Origin: Acidimicrobilacustris europaeus
Lineage (GTDB): Bacteria > Actinomycetota > Acidimicrobiia > Acidimicrobiales > Acidimicrobilacustridaceae
Direction of reading: 5' to 3'
DNA length: 64,000 nt
Assembly (NCBI GenBank): GCA_965194515.1
Contig: OZ239146.1
Location: 1,178,001 to 1,242,000 of the forward strand
Position 1 is the first letter of the stretch; each line of letters begins with the position of its first letter. Below the pieces are notes generated by a model. The model made no database searches, had not been told where the DNA came from, and saw only the letters and a program-made list of their open reading frames with translations. Made by a program: the position numbers and the translations under genes. This document shows positions 51,193 to 63,100 of this stretch, in pieces.

Positions 51193-53765
51193 TAGGAGCG
51201 AACCGCCGCCCGAACAAGATCGAGGGCCTCGTCGAGTGCTTCGGGATCTTTGCCTCCAGCTACCGCGAGATCGGCGCTTTTTCCGCCGCCACCCTTGACC
51301 TTCTTGGCCGCATCGGCGATGAGTTCGGATGCATTGAGACCCGAATCGGCGGCGACGGCAGCCACGATCGTGACCCCGCCACCATCTGGCGCGGTACCGA
51401 GAACAACGGCCTTGATCCCGGCGCGGTCACGCACTGCAACAGCGAGGTCGCGAACTCCGTCGCGGTCGAGTCCGTCGACACGAGCGATGACAATGCCGTC
51501 GACAGCCTGTTCGGCGAGTTCACCGGACCGACCAGCAGCGGCCTGTCGTTCAAGGTCGCGGATTCGCGTACGAAGGTCTTTCACTTCGGCAACACGGCGT
51601 TCGACGGCGTCGACGAGTTCGTCAGTGGCAACACCCATTGCTTCAGCCGCGGCCTTAATGCGTCGCTCGTCTTCACGAAGTCGTTCAAGTGGGCCCATGC
51701 CCGAAACTGCTTCGATCCGTCGAATGTTCGAACCAATAGAGGCTTCACTGATGATCTTTACGGGGCCAATATCGCCTAGTGCTTTGACATGTGTGCCACC
51801 GCACAATTCGGTGGAATGCGGGCCAGCTTCGAGAACCTTGACGACATCGCCGTACTTGTCACCAAAGAACGCAATGGCGCCTATTTCTTCGGCTTTGTCT
51901 TTCGTCGTTTCGTAATGACGAGCCGGAGAGTTGGCGAGAATGTCGCTGGCAACGAGATCTTCGATCGCGATGATTTCGTCGTCACTCAATGCTTCGTAAT
52001 GGGAGAAGTCGAAACGAAGACGGTCAGGCCCAACAAGTGAACCTTGCTGCTTAACGTGATCACCAAGAGTTTCACGCAAGGCCCAATGAAGAAGATGCGT
52101 TGCGGTGTGATTGCGCTTGATGGCGTCGCGACGCTCGCCGTCGATGACCGCAGTAACGGTTTGACCAACTTCGATGTCACCTTCAAGAACTTCAAAGCGG
52201 TGGCGCACAACGCCAGGTGCGCCGTAGACCGTTTCAACGATTCGAGCACGACCGGTAGGCGAGGTGATCACACCGGTGTCGCCAACCTGTCCGCCCGATT
52301 CTGCGTAAAACGGGGTGTGGTCGAGAACGATTGAATCGTCAGTAACCGCAAAAACATTCGCGTCGATCGCGTACGAATCGTCGCCAAGGAAATGCGTAGG
52401 ACCGTGCTCAGCCGAAACGGCAGCGAATACTTCGACGCTTTCGCCACCCGCGCCCTTACGGGCATCTTTCGCTCGCTGGCGCTGTTCGGCCATTTCGGTG
52501 GCGAAGCCGTCTTCGTCGACATCGTGACCACGTTCGAGCGCGATTTCCCGAGTGAGTTCGAGTGGGAAACCGTGCGTGTCGTGCAAGAGGAACGCGACGG
52601 AGCCGCCGATGGTTGCGCCGGGGCCGAGTCGATCGAGTTCCGTGTCGAGCAGCGCCGTTCCTGATTTGAGCGTTGCCCGGAATCGTTCTTCTTCGCGAGC
52701 CACAACGGTGCGAACGAAGTCTTGCTGCTTCACGAGATCGGGATAGGCCTCGCCCATAACTTCAACAGTGGTATCGACGAGCGTCGGCGTGACGAGATCA
52801 GCGACGTCGAGCAAGTAGGCCTCGCGCACCGCCCGGCGAATGATCCGGCGCAGCACGTAGCCGCGTCCTTCGTTCGACGGGAACACACCGTCGCTCACAA
52901 GGAAACTCATGGTTCGAGCGTGCTCGGCGAGAATTCGAAGCGAAATATCGGAACGCTCCCCTGCACCGAGGCGCGTATTGGTTACGCGCTGTGCAGTTTC
53001 TACGAGCGGAGCGAGAACATCAGTTTCAAAAACAGAATCGACACCCTGGAGCACACCGAGGATTCGTTCAAGACCAGCACCGGTGTCGATGTTCTTCTTT
53101 GGCAACTCGGTGTCGTGACCATCGGTGTCGCGAGCGAACTGCATAAACACGAGATTCCAGATTTCAAGGAACCGTTCGTCGCTACCAGATGCGGGCCCGC
53201 CCTCGGGTCCGTATGCCGCACCCTTGTCGACGTAAATCTCTGAGCAGGGACCGCACGGTCCGGGAGGGCCGCCTGGAGGGCCCCACCAGTTGTCGGCATC
53301 GAGGAATTGAATGCGGTCGGGATGTACGCCGACCTCGTCGCGCCAAATATCGGCAGCTTCCTGGTCGGTCAGATGGCAGGTGACCCAAAGAAGTTCGGGA
53401 TCGATCCCGAACAAGTTGGTGACCATGTCCCAAGCCATCGGGATGGCCTCATGCTTGAAATAGTCACCGAATGAGAAGTTGCCGAGCATTTCGAAGAACG
53501 AAAGGTGTCGGGCGTCGCGGCCGACCTCTTCAAGATCGGAATCCTTGCCACCGGCGCGCACGCACTTTTGCACCGTCGTCGCCCGATTGAACGGGGGCTG
53601 TTGCTCACCGAGGAAGTACGGCTTGAACGGGACCATGCCGGCAACGGTGAAGAGGAGGTCGGGATCATGCGGGATGAGGCTGGCAGAGGGAACAATCGTG
53701 TGGCCTCGGGCCTCGAAGAACGAGGTGAAGGCACGGCGCAACTCGTTCGCGGTCATCGGAGTCAT
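51192..53765 (-). CDS. alaS: alanyl-tRNA synthetase
   Basis: Class II synthetase with internal editing. The 857 residues comprise the catalytic domain starting RRAFTSFFEARGH with WGPPGGPPGPCGPCSE, the tRNA recognition region, the editing domain with zinc ligands in HTATHLLHWAL and CGGTHVKALGDIG, and a C-terminal oligomerisation domain ending in the glycine-rich KKVKGGGGKSADLA. TAGGCT lies nine bases before ATG 53765, suggesting a near-leaderless promoter. The gene upstream is 40 bases away. Confidence 0.98.
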   Translation of the reverse strand: MTPMTANELRRAFTSFFEARGHTIVPSASLIPHDPDLLFTVAGMVPFKPYFLGEQQPPFNRATTVQKCVRAGGKDSDLEEVGRDARHLSFFEMLGNFSFGDYFKHEAIPMAWDMVTNLFGIDPELLWVTCHLTDQEAADIWRDEVGVHPDRIQFLDADNWWGPPGGPPGPCGPCSEIYVDKGAAYGPEGGPASGSDERFLEIWNLVFMQFARDTDGHDTELPKKNIDTGAGLERILGVLQGVDSVFETDVLAPLVETAQRVTNTRLGAGERSDISLRILAEHARTMSFLVSDGVFPSNEGRGYVLRRIIRRAVREAYLLDVADLVTPTLVDTTVEVMGEAYPDLVKQQDFVRTVVAREEERFRATLKSGTALLDTELDRLGPGATIGGSVAFLLHDTHGFPLELTREIALERGHDVDEDGFATEMAEQRQRAKDARKGAGGESVEVFAAVSAEHGPTHFLGDDSYAIDANVFAVTDDSIVLDHTPFYAESGGQVGDTGVITSPTGRARIVETVYGAPGVVRHRFEVLEGDIEVGQTVTAVIDGERRDAIKRNHTATHLLHWALRETLGDHVKQQGSLVGPDRLRFDFSHYEALSDDEIIAIEDLVASDILANSPARHYETTKDKAEEIGAIAFFGDKYGDVVKVLEAGPHSTELCGGTHVKALGDIGPVKIISEASIGSNIRRIEAVSGMGPLERLREDERRIKAAAEAMGVATDELVDAVERRVAEVKDLRTRIRDLERQAAAGRSGELAEQAVDGIVIARVDGLDRDGVRDLAVAVRDRAGIKAVVLGTAPDGGGVTIVAAVAADSGLNASELIADAAKKVKGGGGKSADLAVAGGKDPEALDEALDLVRAAVRS

Positions 53766-53805
53766 GGTTCGCTCAGCCTAATGACTGCGAACCGCACCGA
53801 CCGAT

Positions 53806-54081
53806 TCAGTCGAAGGTGTCCCGCCCTTGTGGATCTTGCGAATCTTCCGGTTCCCACGGAGCTGCACCAGGGTCGTCATAATCGACGGGCCCGATAATCC
53901 GGAACCCTTCGCCGTCATCAACGAATCTCGCTTCGGGAGTTCGGGGTGGTGAGGGCTTGAGTGTCTCGGCATCGATCTCGAATGTGACCCCGCTCCGCGC
54001 GCGCTGACGATTCGAAAGAAGGAGCTCAATCGTGACTCCCACGATGAGCCCAACGACGATCACGAGGACGGCTATGGCCAC
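53806..54081 (-). CDS. small single-pass membrane protein of unknown function
   Basis: 91 residues: a hydrophobic helix at the very N-terminus (about 2-22, AIAVLVIVVGLIVGVTIELL), then a basic stretch, then an acidic, proline-rich cytoplasmic or surface tail. I do not recognise the family. GTG 54081 lies five bases after TAAAAT, again hinting at a leaderless mRNA. It precedes alaS by 40 bases on the same strand, so cotranscription is likely. Composition is similar to its neighbours. Confidence 0.65.
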   Translation of the reverse strand: MAIAVLVIVVGLIVGVTIELLLSNRQRARSGVTFEIDAETLKPSPPRTPEARFVDDGEGFRIIGPVDYDDPGAAPWEPEDSQDPQGRDTFD

Positions 54082-54155
54082 ATCGCATTTTAACTCAATC
54101 GAATAATTTGTGTGCGAGTAAAAGTACTACAGCCTCGTCTTGGCAGAAACCGCAC

Positions 54156-57100
54156 CTAGTCGGCGAGAACTGACTCCACTCCAGCGCCACTCCCCTGCTC
54201 CCGGCGCCGGGCGAGAATGCTCGCCCCAGCGCCAAGGAGAAGAAGAATCAGACCCAGAGCTGCAAACGGCACAGCTTCATTCGAGCCCGTGGAGGGCAGG
54301 GTCGAACCGGGTGGAGTCGCCGGTTCATCGGGAACCACTACTGCCTCCGGGGTCACAGCGACCGAGACCGACGGAGCTGCCGACCCGGCCGCGTTCGTTG
54401 CTGTCACTCGATAGAGAACAGCAACGCCGTTCATAAGCGGAGCATCGGTCAACGATGTGCCCGAAGTCGTTGCGACCGTCTGCCACGTGAGTCCACCATC
54501 GACCGAACGCTCAACGAGATAGCTCACGGGACTGCCGCCATCGTTGGCCGACGGCGTCCATGTGGCAGTTGCCGAACCATCACCCGGCGTCACTGTCGGA
54601 ATTCCCGCAGGACTCGGTGGATTCGCAGCGAACGCTACGACTTCAGTCCATGGACTATCGCCGACCACGGAATAGGACTGCACTCGGAACCAGTAACGCG
54701 TTCCTGGCTGCAGGCCTGTAATCGTCAGCGAGGTTGCGTCGACGAGACCCGAACCAGATGGCGACAACAGTCCTGCCACCACATAATTCGTGCCGAGCGA
54801 TGTCAGCTGTGGCGAATCTCCCTCTTGGTCGATGCCCGACGCAATCGACGACATCGACATCAAACGGCTCGATGGAGCAAGCGTGAAGACGTCGGGTCCA
54901 AGCTGGATCGTGTCGCTCCATGTTGAACCGTTCAACGATTGCTCGAGTCGATAACCGACGATCGCTGTGCCACCGTCATCGTCCGGCGAGGCCCATTGCA
55001 CCGTGACCTGACCCGGAGCACTTTGCGTCGTCAACGCCGCAGGCACTGTCGGCGGAGCGACCGGAGCTGCCGTCACCCACACGCTTGCTGCTCCGGTACC
55101 AGCCGCATTGATCGCACGAGCTCGGAACACATAGGCAATGCCATTCGTCAGCCCAGTGACCGTCGCCGAAGGCGTCGGTGCGGAGGGGCCGTTCTGCCAC
55201 GTACGTCCGCCATCACGGGAAAGTTCGATGACATAACTCGTGATGTTTGCGCCGCCATTCGAAACCGGCGCCACCCAACTGAGCGAAACCTGACTGTTTC
55301 CAGAAACGGACACCATGTTTGTCGGCGCCGAAGACGTCGTCACCGGTGTTGCTGAGACCGACGACGTTGCTGATGCACCAGCACCAATCATGTTCGTGGC
55401 CGTCACACGGAATTGGTACGGCGTTCCGTTCGTGAGTCCGACAACAAGGAAGTTTCGTGTCGTCACCGCAGATGCAGCAATCGCCCAACTCGTTCCACCG
55501 TCTGAAGAGATATCGACTCGGTAGGAACTAATCGATGCGCCGCCGTCGCTGGCCGGAGCCGACCACGACAAAGCGATTTGTCCGTCACCAGACACCAACA
55601 CAAGAGATGTCGGGGCTCCCGGTGCTGCCGCCGGAGTCGCTGTCACCGGTGCACTCGGCGCGCCGCTTCCTGCCGCGTTCACAGCGATGACACGGAAGGC
55701 GTAGGCCGTTCCGTTCGTAAGACCCGACAACACAGCACCGGTAGTCGAAGTTGTCGTGGCTGTTGCCCAAGTACGGCCACCATCGGTTGAACGTTCCACG
55801 ATGTACGACGTCACCTGTGCACCACCATCAGATGTCGGGACTGCCCAGACAAGTGCAGCATTTCCATCCGAGGCAACAACGCTGAGATTGACCGGAGCAG
55901 TCGGCGGGGTGCGAGGAGCAATGGCTCCAGAAAGTGACACCGACGAACCTGTGCCCGCTGCGTTGCGAGCAGAGATACGGAACCGATAGACCGAGCCGTT
56001 CGCCAAACCGGTGATAACTGCAGAACGATCTGCAGTGGTCGCCACGGTCTGCCACGAGATATCACCATCGCTCGACTGCTCAACGATGTAACTCGATACT
56101 GCCAAGCCTCCGTCGGTTGCCGGAGCAGCCCAGACGATGGTGACAGAGCCATCACCCGCCGTTGCGACCGGGTTCAACGGCGCTCCCGGAACCGTCGACG
56201 GCGTCACCGATGTCGCTGAACTCGCGACACCTTGTCCGGCAACGTTCACTGCGCGCACTCGGAAGGCATACGTCGTGCCGTTGGAGAGACCCGACACAAC
56301 GAATGACGTGGTTGCAGTTGAACCCGCACCAGTCCAGCTGAGCCCACCGTCATTGGAACGCTCAACGACGTAACCCGTAATTACCGAACCGCCATCGGTT
56401 GACGGGGCCGTCCATGCGATGGTTGCAGAACCATTTCCGAGCGTCGCGCTCAAACTTGTCGGCGCACCTGGGATCGAACGCGGTGTCACCGACGAAGTTG
56501 AAACTGAGAGTCCGGAACCTGCGTTGTTCAACGCTGTGATGCGGAACTGCTCAGCCGTTCCGTTGGTGAGTCCCGAAACTTGATAACTCGTGCCAACCAC
56601 AGATGCTGCAAGAACAGTCCATCCACCTGCGCCAAGCGAACGCTCAATCCGGTATCCAGTAACGGGACTTCCGCCATCAGCTGTTGGCGCGGCCCACGTA
56701 AGCATCACCGAGCTGTCGCCAGCGGTGGCGATAGCTCCTACCGGCTGTCCCGGAGCAGTAAGCGGAGTCGCAGTGACGACCGCAGACGATGCACCGGAGC
56801 CAGCAACGTTTGTTGCGCGAACGCGGAAGACATACACGCTTCCATTGGCCAATCCGCTCACCGTGGTGGTGAGCGCATTCACTGTTCTAACCGGAGTCCA
56901 CGACGCACCACCGTCGAGCGAACGCTCCACGGTGTAACTCGTCACCGAACTTCCGCCGTCGGCAACAGGCGCAGTCCAGGTCAACACCACTGATCCGTCG
57001 CCAACAGCGACGACCAGTGACGCAGGAGCACCAGGAACAGTGCGCGGTGTCGCCGTGGTTACTCCGCTGACTGCACCCGCGCCAGCGCTATTGATGGCGC

Positions 57101-60100
57101 TCACGCGGAATGCGAGAGGCGCACCATTGGAGAGCCCGGAAACGAGTGTGCTGGTGACTGCGCTACCGCTATTTGCTGTCACCGTTGTCCACGTCACGCC
57201 GCTATCGCTCGACTGTTCAACGCGGTAACCAACGATCTGCGTTCCACCTGAGGAGACCGGAGCCGTCCACGAGAGCGAAACCTGTGCATCACCCGGAGTT
57301 GCGATGAGTGCCGAAGGTGCACCTGGCACTGCTCCAAAGTTCGGAGTTGCTGTTGCCGACGCTGAGGCTCCGACTCCAGATGCGCTGCGTGCACTCACTC
57401 GAAGTGAGATTGGGGTTCCGTTCGTAAGTCCCCCTGCAACTGCGCTGAGAGCAAGCGAGCCGGAACTCACCGTCGTCCACGTTGTGCCGTTGAGCGATTG
57501 CTCAACGATGTATTCAACGAGCGGGAGGCCACCAGTCGAAACTGGCGCAGTCCAGGTTGCGACAACCTGACCGTTACCCGCAATCAATGCCAGGTTGGTC
57601 GGCGCTCCAGGTGATCCAGCCGGAGTTGCCGGTGCCAACAAGCTCGGCAGACTCGCGCCGGCGACATTCGATGCCCGAACCCGGAATGCGTACGGAGCAC
57701 CGTTCACGAGACCGGTAACGGATGCAGTCGTTGTCAGACTCGTTGTTGCAACCGACCACGTCATTCCGCCATCGGATGACATCTCAACGATGTATCCCGT
57801 CACCGAAGCTCCACCGCTCTGCGAAGGTGCCGACCATGAGAGTTGCACCTGCGCGTCGCCGGCCACCGCAACCGGTGTACCCGGTCGACTTGGAACTGCA
57901 GAAGGAATTGCTGTTGCCGTTGCACTTGCGGCGCCAACTCCCGCAAAGGTGATCGCGCTCACCCGGACCGAGTAACTGATGCCATTCGTGAGTCCGCCGA
58001 TCACAGCTCCAGTTGCCGGGCCTGCAGTGTCAACCGCAACGACCCACACCGAACCATCGGTTGAAGTTTCGATGCGGTACCCGCTGATTGCCGCTCCACC
58101 GTTCGAGGAAGGTGCAGTCCATGTAAGCGACAACTGCTGGTCAGCAGAATTCGCAACGAGGTTTGTCGGCGCTGAAGCAAGCCCACGCGGCTGCACTGCA
58201 ACCGGCACGGAATCCACACCAGCAGCACCAGCAGCGATTGCGGCAACACGGAACGCGTAGGCGGTTCCATTCGTCAAACCAGTAACGGTTGCGCTTGTCG
58301 ATGCGGTGCCAGTGTCGGCGATCGCAACTGTCCACGTACTTCCACCGTCAGTTGACACTTCAATTTGGTAGCCGTCGACCGGCACTCCACCAGAGCTAAG
58401 CGGAGCAGTCCATGTCAGTGCGACCTGACCATCGCCGGGGGTGGCCGACGGACTGGTAGGTGCACGGTCTGATCCGGTTGGCGGACCAAGCGGAAGCGCA
58501 ATCGCGATATTCGACGGAACGGAACTGATTCCTGCGATGTTGATCGAACGGACTCGGAACCGAACTTCTGTTCCGTTCGTAAGCCCAACAATGCTGGTCA
58601 TAAGCGCCGGATTGCCCGTATCGGCAATCACGGTCGTCCAAGTGACACCGCCGTTCGTTGTTTGTTCAACGGAGTATCCAACGATTGGAGCGCCGCCGAT
58701 GGCAACCGGTGCGACCCACGTCAACACGACCGCTGCATCAAGACCAACCGCAGTCACTGCGGTCGGTGCATCCGGAGCCCGCATCGGCAATGCCGAAACC
58801 GGACCATCCGCCAAACCAACGCCTGCAGCATTGACGGCCGAAACTCGGAATGACACCGGAACACCATTCGTGAGACCGGAGACGATTGTCGAGGTTCCAG
58901 CGAACGTTCCAACAAGTGTCCACGCTCCCCCACCAACGGACTTTTCGACGCGGTACCCAGTGATTGGAGTACCTCCATTCGAGATCGGGGCGGTCCAGTT
59001 CAACGACGCCTCTCCATCGCCCGCAGTTGCGGTGATTCCCGATGGCGCGCCTGGCGCTCCAGTGGGAACAGCAGAAACCGGATTCGCAGCGTTGGCATCA
59101 ATCGCGTTCACTGCGCTGATCCGGAAGATGTAGGTCGAACCATTGGCGAGACCGTTCACCGTGGCCGAAAGACCAACGACTCCGCTCACCGCAGTTGTCC
59201 ACGCCGATGCCGATGCAAGGCGATAGTCGACGGTGTAACCCGTCAGCGGCGAACCACCGTTCGAGACAGGTGCAAGCCACGACAACACAACCTGCGTATC
59301 GCCGGCCACAGCAGTAACGCCTGTCGGAGCACCCGGTCGTGCAGCAGGAACCGTGACGACGGGAGCCGATGCGGCACCCGAACCAACGGCGTTCACTGCC
59401 GAGACACGGAACCAATATGCCGTTCCGTTCGTGAGGTTCGAAATGGTCGTGCTGGTTCCAACGACGCCCGATGCAACCACGATCCAATTCAGCCCATCGA
59501 GCGAACGCTCAACGTTGTAGCTGGAAATCGGGGCACCGCCGTCAGATGTCGGAGCGTTCCACGTAAGCAACGCTGCGCCATCGCCAGGCATTGGCGTGAT
59601 CGACACAACTGTGCCGGGGACGGTGGCCGGAATCGAGGAAGCGGTTGCAGACGAAGCACTCGCACCTACTGCGTTCAGAGCCGAAACTCGGAACATGTAG
59701 TTGATGCCGTTGGTCAAACCGCTAATGACTGCAGCGGTCACTGACGTGCCCGTATTCGCGATAGCAGTCGACCAGCTCGAACCCGACGACGAAGAAAGCT
59801 CGATGAAATAACCAGTGATCGATGAGCCACCGGTGTTGGTCGGAGCCGACCATGTAAGCGAGACCGCCCCATCACTCGGCGTTGCCGCCAAAGCCGTCGG
59901 AGCAACCGGGACTGATGCTGGCGTCGCTGAGGTCAAACTCGACGTTGCGCCGACACCGCCTGCGTTTCGAGCCGAAACACGGAACACATATGCCGTTCCG
60001 TTTGTAAGACCGGTGACTGCACGAGTCGTTGCCGTTGACGCGGTATCGACAACAACGACCGTCCAATTAAGGCCGCCGTTGCTCGATTGCTCAATGCGAT

Positions 60101-63100
60101 AACCCGTCACCACGCTGCCTCCGTCCGATGTCGGAGCAGACCAACTAAGGACGACAGATGAGTCACCCGGACTTGCCGCAAGAGCGAGCGGACTCGAAGC
60201 CGACGTGAACGGAGTTGAAGCAATCGTCGACGAGACCGTTCCAACTCCAGCCGCATTGCGTGCACTGACACGGAATGTGTAGGCCGTGCCATTCGTAAGG
60301 CCGGTCACGAGTGCCGTTGTTGACGTCGTGCCGGTGTTGGCAGTGACTTCAGTCCAATTTGCTCCCGAGTCGGTCGAACGTTCGATGCGGTAGCCGGTGA
60401 TCGGCGCTCCACCGTTCGAGGTTGGTGCTGTCCATGAAAGCGCAACCTGCGTATCGCTCGCGCTACCAGCCAAAGCAGTCGGAGCCGCAGGCGTGGTGAA
60501 CGGCACCGACGTCACAACGGCGCTACGAACGCCGATGATCGTGCGCGAGGTCGGCACATCGGTGGTGATCGCAGCGATGCGGAATGAATAGATCAGCCCG
60601 CTCGTCAAACCACTGACCGTTGCACTCGTAGTTGTCGATGCCGTGTCGGCAATCGCGGTAGTCCACGTCACTCCGCCGTCGGCAGACTGCTCGACGAGAT
60701 AGCCAGTAATCGCGCGTCCACCCTCGAATGAAGGCGCAGTCCAACTCAGAGCCACCGAACTTGCGGCAGCCACTGCCGTCACCGCGGTCGGTGATCCAGC
60801 GCTTGTAAACGGCACCGCCGATGTCGGCGACGAAGCTGCGCCAACACCACCAGCGGTACGGGCACTCACACGGAATGCGTACGTCGTGCCGTTCGTGAGT
60901 CCGCCGATCACTGTCGACGTAGCGGTCGAGGCCGTATCGGCAATCAGCACTGTGAAGGCACCACCGCTCACCGAGCGTTCGATTTGATAGCCCGAAATCG
61001 CGGCGCCACCTGCGTCCGTCGGCGCTGTCCACGAAAGGCTGACCTGACCATTATCTGGCGTTGCGATCAATGCAGTCGGCGTCGCTGCAGCACCGTATGG
61101 CGTTGCTGCGACCGAAGCGCCAGGAAGACCCGACCCTGCCGAGGTCAGTGCTGCAATTCGGAAGCCGTAGGTCGTTCCGTTACTGAGACCCGTCAGAATC
61201 CGCGTTGTTGCCGTTGCGCCAGTATCGACAACAGCGATCGTCCACGTGACGCCACCATCAGAGGTTGTGTCGATGCGGTAACCGGTGATAGCCGACCCTC
61301 CGGTCGTCGCCGGAGCAGTCCACGAAAGCGAGACCTGTCCATCCCCCGCCACTGCAGTGAGCGCGGTCGGAGCAGTGGAAACGCCAGTCGGAGTTGTCGT
61401 TGCAACCGAAGATGCACTTCCGAGGCCTGCGGCGTTACGCGCCGAGACTCGGAACTTGTACGCGGTTCCGTTCGTAAGTCCAGCGATGGTGACGCCGAGG
61501 CCACCAACTGAACCTGCAGCAACAGACCACGTTGCACCGTTATTGCTCGACATTTCGATCGAATAGGAGCTGACCGTTGATCCGCCATCCGATGAGGGAG
61601 CGGTCCACGTAAGAGCAACCGAAGTATCGCCCGCAGTCGCGACCAACGACGCCGGAGCACCGGGGACGGTGACTGGCGTCGTGACGGTCGACGCACTCGG
61701 GATACCTGCGCCACCGCTATTGATTGCGGTGACACGGAAGAGATACGAGGTTCCATTCGTGAGACCGGTTGCAATTGCAGTCGTCGCTGCTGAACCAGTG
61801 TTCGCGACGACTGAAGTCCACGTAGCTCCAGCATCCGTCGAACGCTCAATGCGGTAACCAACGATTGCCGAGCCACCGGTTGAAGTGGGCGCTGTCCATG
61901 ACAACGACGCTTGTGCATTCCCGGGTGTGGCGACCAGCGCAGTCGGAGCACCGGCAAAGCCCGCCGGGATTGCCGAGACAATCGCCGACACTGTGCCGAG
62001 GCCAGCTGCGTTGCGCGCAGTGACACGGAATCTGTAGGTCGTGCCGTTCGCGAGTCCACCGATGGTCGTTGACAATCCGTTCACGGTCGCTGCGGCGACA
62101 GTCCATGTCGTACCACCGTTTGCGGACTGTTCCACCTGGTAACTCGTGACTAACGATCCACCATCAGTCGGAGGTGCCGTCCACGAAAGGGTGACTGCCG
62201 CATCAGAAGCAACTGCGGTGGGCGTCGCTGCCGTGCCGGGAATTGTGTACGGCGTCGCTGACGCGACCGCCGACGATGCGCCGAGTCCACCCGCGTTTCG
62301 CGCGGAAACTCGGAACGCGTAGTTCGCGCCATTTGTAAGACCAGTCACCGTCGTGGTGAGGCCGACGACAGATGCGGCGGCCACAGTCCACGTTGCCCCG
62401 CCATCGATGGAACGTTCAACCTGATAGCCGGTCACGACCGAACCACCGTCGGCTGTCGGCGCTGTCCACGAAACCACCACCTGACCGTTTGCAGGTGTAA
62501 CGCTGATTGATGCTGGCGCAGTCGGTGCGCCTACTGGGGTCGCGGATGCATTCGCCGAGAACGCTCCCGAGCCGAGTGCACTCACTGCCGCAACACGGAA
62601 GGTCTGAGTTATGCCGCTCGGAAGTCCGGTGAGCACGGTTGAAGTCAGCGTGCTTCCTGTGCTTCCGACAGCGACTGTCCACGTAACACCATTGTCTGTC
62701 GATCGTTCGATGCGATAGCCGAGTAGCGCGGAGCCGCCAGTGCCAGCCGGAGCTGTCCAGGAAAGTGCAACCTGACCAGTTCCTGCTGTCGCCACAAGGT
62801 CGGTTGGCGCGCCAGGTGCGGCAAATGGCGTCGAGGTCACCACACCAGAATCGGGCCCGAAGCCAGCAGCGTTTTGTGCCGTGACTCGAACCGCCACCGG
62901 TGCACCATTCGTGAGTCCAGTGATAGCGAGCGAAGTGTCGGTTGTCGTGGTCACAGTCGTCCACGTCGCTCCCCCGTCGACGCTCTGTTCAACGAGGTAA
63001 CCGGTCAATACCGAGCCGCCGGATGAAGCCGGTGCGGACCAAGACAACGACAGTTGACTGTCGCTTGGCGTCACGGTGAGAGAACGTGGCGCGCTCGGAG

